The translations under genes and the position numbers were made by a program. The notes beneath the pieces are model-generated. The model had not been told where the DNA came from and made no database searches. It worked only from the letters and a program-made list of their open reading frames with translations. A stretch of DNA of 64,000 nucleotides from Branchiostoma floridae (Eukaryota > Chordata > Leptocardii > Amphioxiformes > Branchiostomatidae). The DNA lies in the NCBI RefSeq assembly GCF_000003815.2, contig NC_049997.1, positions 5,892,260-5,956,259 of the forward strand, given 5' to 3'. Shown here in pieces: positions 63,630 through 64,000 of the stretch. The first letter of the stretch is position 1. Each line of letters opens with the position of its first letter.

Positions 63630-64000
63630 TTCCTGCTTTCTTCCATCTATTTTCCCCACTTTCATTTTTTTATTCCTTTAGGCATTGACCCTCTAACCCT
63701 CTCACCCATCCACTCATTAACTCATACTCACACTCTGTTTTTAGTATCTTTATTACAGTACACCAGAAAAGTCCAATTTGCTTATGGAAATACAACATAG
63801 GAGCCCAAATCACAGCATAGGGGATTTAAATCACAGCATAGGAAAAGGCCTGGCGAGAACATCGCTATTGGAGCTAAGGTCATGATTAGCAAGCAGAACT
63901 GGTAACCGCCGGCTCATTTGCATAAAAGTAATCCGTTTGGTGCCTTAGTCACCAGACCTGATAAGGCAGGTGCTTCTGTGTGGGCATTTGGGAAAAGCTG
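63630..64000. other. no recognisable feature
   Basis: I see a short echo 'AAATCACAGCATAGG' repeated at 63809 and 63829, and nothing else. Confidence 0.35.

Noticed and set aside
63413..63688. Frames of repeated HPSI or DGWM
   Set aside because: They come from the CCAT microsatellite.

Overview
The window reads as repeat-rich invertebrate genomic DNA, most likely from a lancelet (Branchiostoma) or another marine invertebrate. That is inference from content: AT-leaning DNA, one giant intronless Helentron gene, many foldback MITEs, CR1/L2-like and RTE-like LINE scraps, a decayed gypsy-type protease, short exon-like blocks bounded by AG and GT splice-like sites, and no operon, ribosome-binding-site or prophage structure. 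No complete ordinary host gene could be recognised.

Layout. 0-18.5 kb: a roughly 9-kb segment occurs twice in tandem (copy A about 230-8660, copy B about 9885-17200). Each copy carries the same series of exon-like blocks of an unrecognised gene or element, a gypsy-like aspartic protease lies beyond each copy, and RT scraps and a roughly 370-bp repeated exon-like unit are mixed in. 18.5-36.7 kb: intergenic DNA dense with inverted-repeat (MITE-like) elements, direct repeats, LINE 3' ends and a 366-bp tandem triplication. 36.7-49.8 kb: a rolling-circle transposon of the Helentron (Helitron2) type. Its single minus-strand ORF of 2362 codons (46860 to 39772) encodes OTU protease, DUF6570-like zinc region, Helitron-like N domain, HUH/Y2 Rep nuclease, Pif1-type helicase and AP-like endonuclease. 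Two minisatellites lie directly 3' of the gene, and one of them is built from the last codons of the gene itself. A 19-bp inverted repeat at 36754-36772 and 49787-49805 may mark the element's ends. 49.8-64 kb: mostly noncoding, with a few coding-like open frames, a 56-bp minisatellite grown from a LINE 3' tail, a roughly 240-bp tandem repeat full of octamer (ATTTGCAT) sites, and a CCAT microsatellite.

How it works together. The only gene that looks intact and functional is the Helentron protein. Rep would nick and join DNA, the helicase would unwind it, the OTU domain and endonuclease are the accessory activities that distinguish Helentrons from canonical Helitrons, and the repeat arrays are internal to the element. 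Most of the rest is a graveyard of non-autonomous elements. The best candidates for something new are the gene-derived tandem array at the end of the Helentron ORF, the possible boundaries of the element, a MITE family with the terminal core TCTCCAAGCAGA, and the duplicated unknown gene in the first 18 kb.
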